Assembly: GCF_027563465.1 (NCBI RefSeq)
Contig: NZ_JAPFQA010000001.1
Coordinates: 744,001-808,000 of the forward strand
Source: Mesorhizobium qingshengii
Lineage (GTDB): Bacteria; Pseudomonadota; Alphaproteobacteria; Rhizobiales; Rhizobiaceae
Reading direction: 5' to 3'
Length of the DNA: 64,000 bases
Below the pieces are notes generated by a model. The model searched no databases. It worked only from the letters and a program-made list of their open reading frames with translations, and was not told where the DNA came from. Every line of letters begins with the position of its first letter. Within the stretch, counting starts at the first letter, position 1. The position numbers and the translations under genes were made by a program. Positions 26,378-35,609 of the stretch are shown here, one piece after another.

Positions 26378-26411
26378 CCGCCCGCAGCGATATGCTGCGG
26401 GCGGTTTTTTT
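26378..26411 (+). terminator. rho-independent terminator of porin 3
   Basis: A perfect 11-bp stem, CCGCCCGCAGC with GCTGCGGGCGG, and a 5-nt loop are followed by seven T residues, 22 bp past the stop codon. Confidence 0.94.
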
Positions 26412-26493
26412 GTGCACGGTCCCGGTGCCGGCCGGGCAGGCGTCGAAACCCATCCCTTGATTTCGCCATCCAACCGGTGAAAAGCTCTTAGGC

Positions 26494-27270
26494 ATGGAAT
26501 GGCGCGACGAGGGAATCATTCTCGGCACCCGCAAGCATGGCGAAACCAGCGCCATCCTCGAGGTGATGACGCGCGCGCATGGCCGCCATCTCGGCCTTGT
26601 CCGTGGCGGCCGCTCGCGCAAACAGCAGCCCGTTCTCCAGCCAGGCAATCGCGTCGACCTGTTGTGGCGGGCACGGCTTGACGAACATCTTGGCACGTTC
26701 CAGGCCGAGGCGATCGAGATGAACGCCGCCCGGCTGATGGATAGCGCCGTTGCCGTCTACGGGTTGCAGACCATGGCCCAGCATCTGCGCCTGTTGCCCG
26801 AGCGTGACGCCCATGGCGGTCTCTACGAGGCGCTCACCGTGATGATCGTCCATCTCGACGATGCCGACGCTGCCGGCGAACTGGTGGCGCGCTTCGAACT
26901 TCTGATCCTCGATGAACTCGGCTTCGGCCTCGATCTCAGCCGCTGTGCCGCCACCGGCACGCGGCAGGACCTTGCCTATGTCTCGCCGAAATCGGGCCGC
27001 GCGGTATCGCGCGAGGCCGGCGCGCCATGGCGTGACAAGATGCTGGCGCTGCCGGCCTTCCTGCAGCGCGGCTCTGGCCTGCGGCCGGATCCGGCGGCGG
27101 TGGAAGACGCCTTCCGGCTGACCGGCTTCTTCTTCACACGCCACGTCTATGAGCCACGCGGCATCGAGGAGCCCGACGCCCGCGCCGGCTTCCTTGCCGC
27201 GCTGCGCAAGCACCATGCGCGCGGCAGGGCCCTGGCCGAAGAGAACGTGGCCAGAGAAATCACCACATGA
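26494..27270 (+). CDS. recO: DNA repair protein RecO
   Basis: RecO works with RecF and RecR to load RecA on gapped DNA. The 258-residue protein begins [20 protein letters not shown], the typical OB-fold start, with the helical C-terminal domain after about residue 85. The start lies 83 bp after the porin terminator, so it has its own promoter or a short leader. It is separated from era by porin 3. Confidence 0.94.
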   Translation: MEWRDEGIILGTRKHGETSAILEVMTRAHGRHLGLVRGGRSRKQQPVLQPGNRVDLLWRARLDEHLGTFQAEAIEMNAARLMDSAVAVYGLQTMAQHLRLLPERDAHGGLYEALTVMIVHLDDADAAGELVARFELLILDELGFGLDLSRCAATGTRQDLAYVSPKSGRAVSREAGAPWRDKMLALPAFLQRGSGLRPDPAAVEDAFRLTGFFFTRHVYEPRGIEEPDARAGFLAALRKHHARGRALAEENVAREITT

Positions 27271-27342
27271 GCGAAGTCGAGCTTTATCCCGGCCGCGTTT
27301 CACCTCTCGGCCTTGGCACCATTCCCGCGTGGAAAGACGCCA

Positions 27343-28050
27343 ATGCTGATCGATACTAGCGGCGCAATAGAGCGGAACCGTGAACTACTGCAGGCAAGCG
27401 CGTGGGCGATGGAGAACGTTGCACTTGGCAACGCGGCGATCAATATCCTTCGCGCATCCTGCGATTTGGACCTGAAATCAGATGACCACGTAACAGTGCT
27501 GAGGCTGGCAATTAGGCTGATAAACACGGCAGGCGCTGCCGGTGACGCGTTGATGAGTGGATACTATCAACCAACTGCGGCCCTGATCCGGGACCTTATC
27601 GAAGTTGGTTTTTTGATTGATCTGTTTCGCCGTGAGCCAAAAAAGGTTGCGGAGTGGCGCCTAGGAGATCGTAGCTTGCGTAAAAAGGGGTTTTCAGCCT
27701 TTGAGCTTCGCAAGGCTCTCAACCGTCTTGATGGTTCAACCGAAAACAAGCGGGATGAAGCTTACCAGTATTTCACCTCGCATGGCACGCATGTAGATCC
27801 TGATGCGATTGCCCTCACATCACCTAATCGAATGACATTCGTCGGGCCATTTCCCGACCGTGATCGGTTGGTAGGACTTAGTTTTGACCTTGCCAGATAC
27901 CTTGCTGCCGCCACCGAATATTTCATTCACTGGCTCCTGCTGCAACAATCCGGTGCCGGGCCGAAAGTCGACATCGTTGCCGGTCACATCGACCGGTTTC
28001 GCGAGGCATGCAACGATATGGCTACTCGGCAGACGGATCCTCAAGCATAG
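27343..28050 (+). CDS. hypothetical protein, HEPN/DUF5677-like
   Basis: I do not recognise this 235-residue protein with certainty. It is largely helical with a pattern (RLAIRLINTAGAAGDALM, AALIRDLIEVGFLIDLF, YFTSHGTHVDPDAI) that recalls DUF5677 or HEPN-like proteins of variable genomic regions. The base composition is lower in GC than recO and DUF2339 on either side, which suggests acquisition. The start is the ATG at 27343 behind GGAAAG; a TTG at 27313 is also in frame. It stands alone, 146 bp before the next gene. Confidence 0.6.
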   Translation: MLIDTSGAIERNRELLQASAWAMENVALGNAAINILRASCDLDLKSDDHVTVLRLAIRLINTAGAAGDALMSGYYQPTAALIRDLIEVGFLIDLFRREPKKVAEWRLGDRSLRKKGFSAFELRKALNRLDGSTENKRDEAYQYFTSHGTHVDPDAIALTSPNRMTFVGPFPDRDRLVGLSFDLARYLAAATEYFIHWLLLQQSGAGPKVDIVAGHIDRFREACNDMATRQTDPQA

Positions 28051-28196
28051 CGGCTGGCTTTCGGCACCGAAACATGTTCGATCTTTCCGACCGCCAATCT
28101 GGCGGCAAGTGAGTTTTCTGGCCGTCTGGCCGCCGCATTTGAATGTCAGTGAGACTGAAACGTCAGTGAAAACTGGCCTGGTTTGGGGGAACCGCC

Positions 28197-30941
28197 ATGT
28201 TTGAAAGCCTGATCGGCCTTGTCGCCATCATCGCGTTGTTCGTCATCATTTCGCGCCAGCAGAGCCGCATCGGCCTGATCGAGCGCGAGCTTGGCGCGCT
28301 GCGCAGCCTGGTCCTTTCCGGCGTCGTGCCGCCCGTGGCCAAGCCGTCTGAACAATCAGCGATTGACAGCAGGCCTGCCGACGCTGCCACGGCCATTGCG
28401 GCAGCAGCCGAAATCGCCTCGCCAGCGGTGAGCGAGCCGGTTACCGCGCAGGCGCCGGCTCTAGAAACGGAAGCTCCATTCGGCAAGGCCGTCCCCGGGC
28501 CGTGGACCGCGGGCGAGCCGAAGGCAGTCGAACCCGCCGCGCCCGCCGCGGCGGCGAAGGCGCCCGGCAAACCGGACATCGAAACCGCGCTTGGCACCCG
28601 CTGGGCGGTCTGGGTCGGCGGCATCGCGCTGGCGCTGGGGGGCCTGTTCCTGATTCGCTACACGATCGAAGCCGGCATTTTCGGCCCAGGCGTGCGGCTT
28701 GCCATGGCCGCGGTTCTCGGTCTGGTGCTGGTCGCCGGCGGCGAGTTCATTCGCCGCACCGGCTTCCAGGTGCCGGTGCAAGGTGCCGCCGGCGCCTATA
28801 TTCCGGCGATCCTGACGGCGGCTGGCGCCTTCATCCTGTTCGGCACCGTCTATGCCGCGCATGGCATTTACGGCTTCATCGGCCCGGCGCTTGCCTTCAC
28901 CCTGCTTGGCGCCATCGGCGTGGCGACGATCGCGGCTGCCCTTGTCCATGGCCAGGCGCTGGCCGGCATCGGCCTCATCGGCGCCATGGTGACACCGATG
29001 CTGGTCGCCTCGCAGGCGCCCAATCCCTGGGCGCTGTTCGGCTATCTCTCGATCGTGCTTGTCGCCACCGGCGTCATCGCCCGCATGCGCGACTGGAAAT
29101 TGCTGATGGCGGCGGCCTTTGTCGGCACCGGTATCTGGACCATCCTCTACATGACGGATGCGCCGGGCGCGAACCTCTCCGCCATCCTGTTCATCGACGC
29201 TGTCACGCTGGCCGTGCTCGCTCTTGTCTGGCTCAGCCGCCGTGACGACGAAACCGGACCCACCAGGGTCTTCGACTGGCCGTCCATCGCGCCTGGTCTG
29301 TTCGTCGCATTCTCGGCGCTGGGCCTGTCGGTCGATCCGGCCTTCGCCGCTGCCGGCGATGCCTTGCCGGGCGCCGTGATCCTCGCCGCAATGGTGGCTG
29401 TCGCGCTCTATCGCCCACTGGCGCTGCCGCTGCTTTTCGCGGCCGGGCTGGTGACGGTGCTGATCTATCTCGGCATCATCCCGCCAACGTCCGTGTCATC
29501 GGATTTTTCCAGCGGCGCTCTGGGTGTCGACGGCCAGCCGGTGGTGGTGTCCGATGCCTTGACGTTGCGCATCGGCGTTGCGCTTGGCCTGATTTTCATA
29601 GGGTCCGGCTTCTGGGCCGCGCGCCGCCTCGCTGCCTCCGCACCGATCCGCGCAGCCTCATGGGGGGCTTGGGGCGTCATCGTGCCACTGGTCATTCTGC
29701 TCGCGCTCTGGTTCACCTTTGGCAACCTCGACCGCGATCTTGTGTACGGAGCGGTCGCCGCACTGCTGGTCGTGACTTTTGCCGCCGGTGGCGAATGGAT
29801 CGCGCGCCGTGAAGAACCGCCCCTCAAGGGCGGCGCGGCGGTGTCGTTTGCCTTGGGCGGCGCGGCGATAGCCGGTCTCTTGATGCTGCACATGGTTTTC
29901 GATTCCGGCTGGACTACCATCCTGCTGGGTGCCGCGGCCGTCGTGCCGGCTCTGGCCACGCGCTGGCGCTCCTATCCGGTACTCGGCTGGATTTCGCTCG
30001 GTGCGGTGATCGCGGTGCTTGGCCGCGTCGCCTTCGACCCGACCATCGTCGGCGCCGAATTCCTCTCCAGGACACCGGTCTTCAACTGGCTGCTGCCGGG
30101 CTACGGCATACCGGCGCTCGCCTTCGGCTTCGCCGCCTGGCAACTCGCCCGCACCACAAATGGCCGGCCGCGCCTCGCCATGGAAGCGGCGGCGGCGCTG
30201 TTTGCGCTGCTCACCCTTGCGATGCTGGTGCGTCACGCCATGCATGGCGGCGTCATCGACACGGGGGCTACGACGCTCGCCGAACAGGCGATCTATACGC
30301 TGATCGCCATCGGCGCCGGCGCTATCCTGGTCGCCATCGATCTGCGCTCGCCAAGCTCGGTGCTGCGCTATGGCTCGATGGCGGCGGGGGTGGTCTCGGT
30401 CGCCTTCATCGTCATCCAGCACTTCCTGGTGTTGAACCCGCTGTTCACCGACGAATCGACCGGCGGCATCCCGGTGTTCAACCTTTTGTTCCTTGCCTAT
30501 CTCTTGCCGGCCATCGCCGCCGGCGGGCTGGCGCTCTATACCAGGGACAAGAGGCCGAGATGGTATGCGGCGATGCTGGCCGTGGTGGCGGCCGTGCTTG
30601 CCCTGGCCTATGCCACGCTGTCGGTCCGGCGGCTGTTCAAGGGCGAGTTCATCGGCCTGTGGAGCGGCCTCGGCCAGTTGGAGACCTACACCTATTCGGC
30701 GCTTTGGCTCGTCATCGGCGTGGCGCTGCTCACCGCCGGCGTCTGGTTGAGGTCGCAGGTGCTGCGCATCGCCTCGGCCGCGCTCATTTCGATCGCCGTG
30801 CTGAAAGTGTTCATCTTCGACATGTCGGAATTGGAAGGCGTGCTGAGGGCGCTGTCCTTCATCGGTCTCGGCGCGGTGCTGATCGGCATCGGCCTGTTTT
30901 ATCAGCGGCTGCTGACACGGGCGGCGAAGGAGAACGGATAA
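28197..30941 (+). CDS. large DUF2339 polytopic membrane protein
   Basis: This 914-residue inner-membrane protein has one N-terminal anchor (ESLIGLVAIIALFVII), a Pro/Ala-rich linker (about 55-130), the entry motif TRWAVWVGGIALALGGLFLI, and then more than 20 hydrophobic segments to the C-terminus. This architecture is that of DUF2339 proteins, whose function is unknown. The AEPAAPAAAAKAPGKP-type linker is low complexity. The sigma/anti-sigma pair follows 173 bp later on the same strand but probably has its own promoter. Confidence 0.9.
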   Translation: MFESLIGLVAIIALFVIISRQQSRIGLIERELGALRSLVLSGVVPPVAKPSEQSAIDSRPADAATAIAAAAEIASPAVSEPVTAQAPALETEAPFGKAVPGPWTAGEPKAVEPAAPAAAAKAPGKPDIETALGTRWAVWVGGIALALGGLFLIRYTIEAGIFGPGVRLAMAAVLGLVLVAGGEFIRRTGFQVPVQGAAGAYIPAILTAAGAFILFGTVYAAHGIYGFIGPALAFTLLGAIGVATIAAALVHGQALAGIGLIGAMVTPMLVASQAPNPWALFGYLSIVLVATGVIARMRDWKLLMAAAFVGTGIWTILYMTDAPGANLSAILFIDAVTLAVLALVWLSRRDDETGPTRVFDWPSIAPGLFVAFSALGLSVDPAFAAAGDALPGAVILAAMVAVALYRPLALPLLFAAGLVTVLIYLGIIPPTSVSSDFSSGALGVDGQPVVVSDALTLRIGVALGLIFIGSGFWAARRLAASAPIRAASWGAWGVIVPLVILLALWFTFGNLDRDLVYGAVAALLVVTFAAGGEWIARREEPPLKGGAAVSFALGGAAIAGLLMLHMVFDSGWTTILLGAAAVVPALATRWRSYPVLGWISLGAVIAVLGRVAFDPTIVGAEFLSRTPVFNWLLPGYGIPALAFGFAAWQLARTTNGRPRLAMEAAAALFALLTLAMLVRHAMHGGVIDTGATTLAEQAIYTLIAIGAGAILVAIDLRSPSSVLRYGSMAAGVVSVAFIVIQHFLVLNPLFTDESTGGIPVFNLLFLAYLLPAIAAGGLALYTRDKRPRWYAAMLAVVAAVLALAYATLSVRRLFKGEFIGLWSGLGQLETYTYSALWLVIGVALLTAGVWLRSQVLRIASAALISIAVLKVFIFDMSELEGVLRALSFIGLGAVLIGIGLFYQRLLTRAAKENG

Positions 30942-30976
30942 AGGCAAGCAAGAACAATAAAATTTCGCTCCGGCCG

Positions 30977-31002
30977 GGAATAAATCGGCCAACGGGCTCG
31001 TT
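30977..31002 (+). promoter_or_regulatory. candidate EcfG-type promoter before the sigma factor gene
   Basis: GGAAT and CGTT are separated by 17 bp, close to the alphaproteobacterial general-stress consensus GGAAC-N16/17-CGTT. It lies 113 bp before the sigma factor start, so the pair may be autoregulated or under the general stress response. Confidence 0.4.
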
Positions 31003-31114
31003 ATCTGATTGCTTGGGTGACCGGAGCGGCAGACCGCTTCGCGCTGGCCGCTTGCGCCGCGCCGAGAAGGCGCGTTCAATTGGCTTAACAAAGGCGACCT
31101 CAGAACCAGCGGTC

Positions 31115-31633
31115 ATGGACGAAAAGAAGGCAGCGATCCTTGGCGAAATACCGCGTCTGCGCCGCTATGCGCGCTCGCTTTTGCGCGACCGCGATTCTGC
31201 CGACGACCTCGTCCAGGATTGCCTCGAACGGGCGCTTGTACGGCTCGACAACTGGCAGACAGGAGAAAGCCCCAGGAGGTGGCTGTTTACGATCATGCAT
31301 CATTTGTTCATCGACCAAATGCGAAAGGTGAACCGTCGCGGTGAAGCGGCGATGCTGCCGCTGGAGGCTGGCGAGGCAGTTGCCCAGCCGGCCGAGCAGA
31401 TGGAGAGCGTCGCGTCGCGCGAGATCATCGACGCATTGCAGGCGATCAGCCCCGACCGCCGCGCGGCTCTCGTCATGGTCGCCATCGAAGGTTTTTCCTA
31501 CGCCGAAGCCGCCAACATTCTCGGCGTGCCCGCTGGCACGCTGATGTCGCGCATTGCGCGCGGGCGTGAGGAACTGCGCGGGCTGCTGGACGACACGGCA
31601 CGCCGCCGCGCAATAAGGATCGTCGAGAAATGA
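31115..31633 (+). CDS. ECF RNA polymerase sigma factor
   Basis: This 172-residue group IV sigma factor has region 2 (RRYARSLLRDRDSADDLVQD, LDNWQTGESPRRWLFTIMHH) and region 4 (SYAEAANILGVPAGTLMSRI). There is no extension or C-terminal domain. The start is the ATG at 31115 (MDEKKAAILGEIPRL). It overlaps the anti-sigma gene by 4 bp (ATGA), which suggests fixed stoichiometry. The signal it answers is unknown. Confidence 0.93.
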   Translation: MDEKKAAILGEIPRLRRYARSLLRDRDSADDLVQDCLERALVRLDNWQTGESPRRWLFTIMHHLFIDQMRKVNRRGEAAMLPLEAGEAVAQPAEQMESVASREIIDALQAISPDRRAALVMVAIEGFSYAEAANILGVPAGTLMSRIARGREELRGLLDDTARRRAIRIVEK

Positions 31634-32421
31634 TCCGTCGCGACTTTTCCGAACGTGACATCCACATGGCGCTCGACGGCGAGCTGCCAGCCGATGAGCG
31701 CACCGCTTACGATGCCTGGCTCGACGCCAATCCCGAAATGAAGGCCAGGAGCACGCGCTTCACCGCCGACCGGGTGGCATTGCAGGCCGCCTTCGCCGGC
31801 GTGCTGGACGAGACCGTCCCAGTGCGGTTGCGCAAGGTCGTGCTTGGCGAGACGCCGGTCAAGGCTGCGGCGCCAAGCTCGCGCTGGTGGCTTTCTGCCG
31901 CCGCGGCCGTGCTGCTGGTCGCCGGTGGACTGGGTGGTTACCTTGCCGGCATCGACGGCCTTGGGCAGGAGGATCCGGCCGAAGATCGACTCGCCGAACA
32001 GGCAATCGCGGCCCATGTCATCTATGCCGCCGAACAGAGGCATGCGGTGGAAGTTCCGGCCAGTGACAAGGATCATCTGCAGACCTGGCTGTCCAACCGG
32101 GTAGGGCTGAAGCTGGTGGCGCCGGATCTGACCGCCGATGGCTTCCAACTGGTCGGCGGCCGGTTGTTGCCGGCCGGCGAGAGCAAGGCCGCGATGCTGC
32201 TCTACGAGGACGGCAAAGGCCAGCGCATATCGCTTTTCGTGACCACGGAATCGGCCGAGAATACCAAGGGCACCTACATGGCGGCGCAGGATGGACCCGA
32301 GGCCGTGTATTGGCTGGACAAGGGCTATGGCTGCGCCGTCGTCGGTTCCTTGCCGCGCGAGCGGCTGGCCGAGGTGGCCAAGAACGCCTACAGCCAACTT
32401 GTGAGCGGACTGGCAAGCTGA
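31630..32421 (+). CDS. transmembrane anti-sigma factor
   Basis: This 263-residue protein has a short N-terminal cytoplasmic anti-sigma part (ERDIHMALDGELPADERTAYDA), one membrane segment (about 88-108, WWLSAAAAVLLVAGGLGGYLAG), and a periplasmic domain. The zinc HxxxCxxC motif found in many anti-sigma factors is absent. It is coupled to the upstream ECF sigma gene by a 4-bp overlap. The role is inferred from context and topology. Confidence 0.87.
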   Translation: MIRRDFSERDIHMALDGELPADERTAYDAWLDANPEMKARSTRFTADRVALQAAFAGVLDETVPVRLRKVVLGETPVKAAAPSSRWWLSAAAAVLLVAGGLGGYLAGIDGLGQEDPAEDRLAEQAIAAHVIYAAEQRHAVEVPASDKDHLQTWLSNRVGLKLVAPDLTADGFQLVGGRLLPAGESKAAMLLYEDGKGQRISLFVTTESAENTKGTYMAAQDGPEAVYWLDKGYGCAVVGSLPRERLAEVAKNAYSQLVSGLAS

Positions 32422-32553
32422 ACGGCATACTTTTCCGGCTGTCGGCAATCCGTAAGTGGGGTCTGGTTCAGGGGCCTTTGCACTGTCGGCCCCAGTGCCG
32501 GATTTGTCACAATTCGGCCCTAATCGAGGTGCGATAGCGCTTGATGAATGCCA

Positions 32554-32601
32554 TCGCATCGACCTGAAAATCGGAATCGGTTTTCGGAAAACGTGATGCG
32601 A
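32554..32601. repeat. dispersed palindromic repeat in the 308-bp gap before the GNAT-C39 gene
   Basis: TCGCATC (32554-32560) and GATGCGA (32595-32601) are inverted arms, with inner CTGAAAATCGG partly pairing with CGGTTTTCGG. It is the same style as the element at 13055-13103 (a CGGTTTT core between GATGC arms) and is familiar from rhizobial intergenic regions. The rest of 32422-32729 shows no gene. Confidence 0.6.
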
Positions 32602-32729
32602 AGATTCAAGGTGCTGGATCGGACTTCGTGCGTCCAAGTCGACGCCGGTTTTCCCGACGCCTTGGCTGGCGTCAAGGACGTGTTCGAGTAGGGCCATTTC
32701 CACCACCAATCGAGGTTTTCTTAAACCGC

Positions 32730-33836
32730 ATGCCTGCCGAGATCCGCACGGCCCGCGCGTCTGACGTCGATGATCTCGCCGCCATAGAGAAAGCTGTTTT
32801 CTCGAGCGATCGCATTTCCCGCCGCTCCTTCCGCCTTTTCATCGAGCGCGAGACCGCCGAGACGCTGGTCGCCGAAATCGATGGCCGCGTCGCCGGCTAT
32901 GCGATCGTGCTGTTTCGCAAGGGCAGTGGGGTGGCGCGGCTCTATTCGATCGCCACCGGCCCTTTCTTTGGCGGGCTCGGTGTCGGCCGCCAGTTACTCG
33001 GGTCCGCGGAAGACGCCGCCTTCGAACATGGCCGCATGATGTTGCGTCTCGAAGTGCGCGAGGACAACAGCCGTGCCATCCGCATCTACGAGCAGGGCGG
33101 CTACCGCAAGATCGGCCGTGAACCCGGCTATTACGAGGACGGCCAGACGGCGCTTCGCTATGAAAAGACCTTGCGCGGCGATGTTCCGATCGCCACCAGG
33201 GTGCCATTCTACCAGCAGACCTGCGAATTCACCTGCGGCCCATGCTGCCTGATGATGGCAATGGCCAATTTCGACCGCGGCTTCGTGCCGGATCCGGTCA
33301 TGGAAATCCGCCTGTGGCGCGAGGCAACGACCGTGTTCATGATGTCGGGACCTGGTGGTTGCGAGCCGTTCGGCCTCGCCGTTGCTGGCCACGAAAGCGG
33401 GCTTTCCGCGGAAATCCATGTTTCCTTCTACGGCGCGCTGTTCCTGCAATCGGTGCGCAGCGAGGACAAGCGCCGGGTGATGGAACTGGCCCAGGTCGAC
33501 TTTCGCCGCCGCGCGGAACTTTACGGCATCCCGGTGAATTACCGTCCCTTCACCATCGATGACATCCGCACCGCGATCGCGGAAGGAAAATTGGTGCTGG
33601 TGCTGATCAGTGGTTTTCTGATGTTCGGCAAGAAGGTGCCGCACTGGGTGCTGGCCATCGGCGACGATGGCGACCATATCCTGATCCACGATCCCTGGGT
33701 CGAGGACGAGAGGCAAGAAACCATCCTTGATGCTGCCAACATTCCGGTGCCCTACGGCATCTTCATGAACATGGCGCAGTTCGGCCGCGACGGGCTGCGT
33801 GCAGCCATAACTCTGGGGAAGCGCGACAGACAATGA
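32730..33836 (+). CDS. GNAT acetyltransferase fused to C39-like cysteine peptidase
   Basis: This 368-residue two-domain protein has a RimI-like GNAT domain (residues 4-147; acetyl-CoA loop GGLGVGRQLL at 81-90) followed by a papain-like C39 (DUF3335-type) peptidase domain (about 155-355). The catalytic set is intact: Gln162/163, Cys169 in FTCGPCC, His305 in PHWVLAI, Asp321 in IHDPW. No signal peptide is present, so it acts in the cytoplasm. It overlaps the RimK-like gene by ATGA. Such pairs have been discussed as peptide-modification or processing systems linked to ATP-grasp ligases; the substrate is unknown. The start is the ATG at 32730. Confidence 0.9.
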   Translation: MPAEIRTARASDVDDLAAIEKAVFSSDRISRRSFRLFIERETAETLVAEIDGRVAGYAIVLFRKGSGVARLYSIATGPFFGGLGVGRQLLGSAEDAAFEHGRMMLRLEVREDNSRAIRIYEQGGYRKIGREPGYYEDGQTALRYEKTLRGDVPIATRVPFYQQTCEFTCGPCCLMMAMANFDRGFVPDPVMEIRLWREATTVFMMSGPGGCEPFGLAVAGHESGLSAEIHVSFYGALFLQSVRSEDKRRVMELAQVDFRRRAELYGIPVNYRPFTIDDIRTAIAEGKLVLVLISGFLMFGKKVPHWVLAIGDDGDHILIHDPWVEDERQETILDAANIPVPYGIFMNMAQFGRDGLRAAITLGKRDRQ

Positions 33837-35296
33837 CCTGGGTCATCCTTACCGGCCGGCAAAGCGATCTCGACCAGGTGGCGACACCGCACAAGATCAT
33901 CACCAACCGTGACTATCTCGCGCATCCGTCGCTGTTTCGCGGCCAGCGGCCGAAGGTCATCAACCTGTCGAACAATTACGCCTACCAGAGCCGCGGCTAC
34001 TATGCCTCGCTGCTGGCGGGCTCGCGCGGCCACAAGGTCATCCCGACCGTCGAGACGATGATCGACCTGTCGGAACGCAAGCTCTACGAGCATGCATTGC
34101 CGGAACTGGAACTGGCGCTCAACAAGTGCCGCAAGGATCTCGGTGGCGCCTTTCCGCAAAAAGTCTGCATCTTCTTCGGCATCGGCCCGTCCAAGGTCTG
34201 GGATCGTTTCGCCAAGCTGTTGTTCGACTGGTTCCGGGCGCCGGCGCTCGAAGTCCACATCAAGGACAGCGCTGAATGGGCCTCGATCCGCAAGATCGGC
34301 TTCCACCCGCTGGCGCGGATGACCGAGGACGAAGAAAAAAGCTTCATCCAGTGCCTGGAGACCTACACCAATCGCGAGTGGCGGGACACCAAGGGCCGCA
34401 CGCCGGCGCGCTACACCTTCGCCACGCTGGTCGATCCGCACGAGGAACTGCCGCCGTCGGAGATCTCGTCACTGCGCTACTGGGCCAAGATCGCCGAAAA
34501 GATGGGGGTCGAGATCGAGCCCATCACCAAGCGAGACCTCGCCAAGCTCGCCAATTACGACGCGCTGTTCATCCGCGAGACCACCTCGATCTCCAACCAC
34601 ACCTATCGCTTCGCCCGCCGCGCCCAGCAGGAAGGCATGCCGGTCATCGACGACCCGCTGTCGATGATCCGCTGCACCAACAAGGTCTATCTCAACGAGT
34701 TGATGGCCTACAACAAGGTGCCGGTACCACCCACGGTGATGATCGCCGGGGCCTCGGACCTCGAACTTGCGGCGCAGACGCTCGGCTTTCCACTGGTGTT
34801 GAAGATACCGGATTCGTCATTCTCGCGCGGTGTCAAGAAATGCGCCAACTTCGAGGAACTCAAGACACTCGCCACCGAATGGCTGGAGGATTCCGACCTT
34901 CTGATCGCGCAGAAATTCATTCCGACCGAATATGACTGGCGCGTCGGCGTGCTCGGCGGCCAGCCATTGTTTGCCGTCCACTATCTGATGGCCAAGAAGC
35001 ACTGGCAAATCGTCAACCACAAGGCCAACGGCAAGCCCGACCAGGGCGGCATCAAGACCTTCACGCTGAAGGAAACGCCGGCGCATGTCGTCGAGACCGC
35101 GGTCAAGGCGGCGCGCTGCATCGGCGATGGGCTCTACGGCGTCGACCTCAAGGAGACCAAGGACGGCGTCTTCGTCATCGAGGTCAACGACAATCCGAAC
35201 CTCGACCATGGCTGGGAGGATTCCGGCGAAAAGGACGAGGTCTGGGTGCGGCTGACGCAGTGGTTCCTGGAGCGGCTGGACCGGCCGGGGCGGTGA
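33833..35296 (+). CDS. RimK-family ATP-grasp ligase with RLAN N-terminal domain
   Basis: This 487-residue protein has an N-terminal RimK-like-associated domain (about 1-190, WVILTGRQSDLDQVATPHKI) and a C-terminal ATP-grasp (about 270-480). VLKIPDSSFSRGVKKC is the ATP-binding lysine loop and VIEVNDNPNLDHGWED holds the metal-binding Glu and Asn. RimK enzymes join amino acids, usually glutamate, to a protein or peptide carboxylate. It is translationally coupled to the GNAT-C39 gene and followed 22 bp later by a DUF3303 gene. It is not close enough to classical RimK to infer ribosomal protein S6 as the target. Confidence 0.9.
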   Translation: MTWVILTGRQSDLDQVATPHKIITNRDYLAHPSLFRGQRPKVINLSNNYAYQSRGYYASLLAGSRGHKVIPTVETMIDLSERKLYEHALPELELALNKCRKDLGGAFPQKVCIFFGIGPSKVWDRFAKLLFDWFRAPALEVHIKDSAEWASIRKIGFHPLARMTEDEEKSFIQCLETYTNREWRDTKGRTPARYTFATLVDPHEELPPSEISSLRYWAKIAEKMGVEIEPITKRDLAKLANYDALFIRETTSISNHTYRFARRAQQEGMPVIDDPLSMIRCTNKVYLNELMAYNKVPVPPTVMIAGASDLELAAQTLGFPLVLKIPDSSFSRGVKKCANFEELKTLATEWLEDSDLLIAQKFIPTEYDWRVGVLGGQPLFAVHYLMAKKHWQIVNHKANGKPDQGGIKTFTLKETPAHVVETAVKAARCIGDGLYGVDLKETKDGVFVIEVNDNPNLDHGWEDSGEKDEVWVRLTQWFLERLDRPGR

Positions 35297-35318
35297 TGGT
35301 TTCAACCGAGGGGGAAAC

Positions 35319-35591
35319 ATGCAGTTCATCGTCATCGAGGATTTCACCGGCTGCGATCGCAAGGATATCTATCGCCGCTTTCGCGATCGGGGCCGCCTGA
35401 AGCCGGATGAGCTTGTCGTGCACCACAGCTGGATCGCGGCGGACATGAGCCGCTGCTTCCTCCTAGTGGAGGCCGATGACGTCACGCTGCTGCAGCGCTG
35501 GGTCATCGAATGGGCGGATCTGGTGGAGTTCGAGATCGTTCCGGTGGCGACGAGCAAGGACATGGTGGGGGCACTGAGCGGGCACCTCTGA
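35319..35591 (+). CDS. DUF3303 domain protein
   Basis: This 90-residue alpha/beta protein begins MQFIVIEDFTGCDRKDIYRR and carries WIAADMSRCFLLVEADD and WADLVEFEIVPV, the pattern of DUF3303 (dimeric alpha-beta-barrel-like). Its function is unknown. It is the third gene of the GNAT-C39/RimK operon (22 bp gap, ribosome site GAGGGGG) and may be an accessory or a passenger. It converges with the LysR gene. Confidence 0.8.
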   Translation: MQFIVIEDFTGCDRKDIYRRFRDRGRLKPDELVVHHSWIAADMSRCFLLVEADDVTLLQRWVIEWADLVEFEIVPVATSKDMVGALSGHL

Positions 35592-35609
35592 GCATTGCCG
35601 CCTGCCGGG

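Noticed and set aside
27267..27359. 30-codon frame starting [11 protein letters not shown] that overlaps the recO stop by ATGA
   Set aside because: Too short to support; it could be the 5' remnant of a gene replaced by the hypothetical gene at 27343, but nothing recognisable remains.
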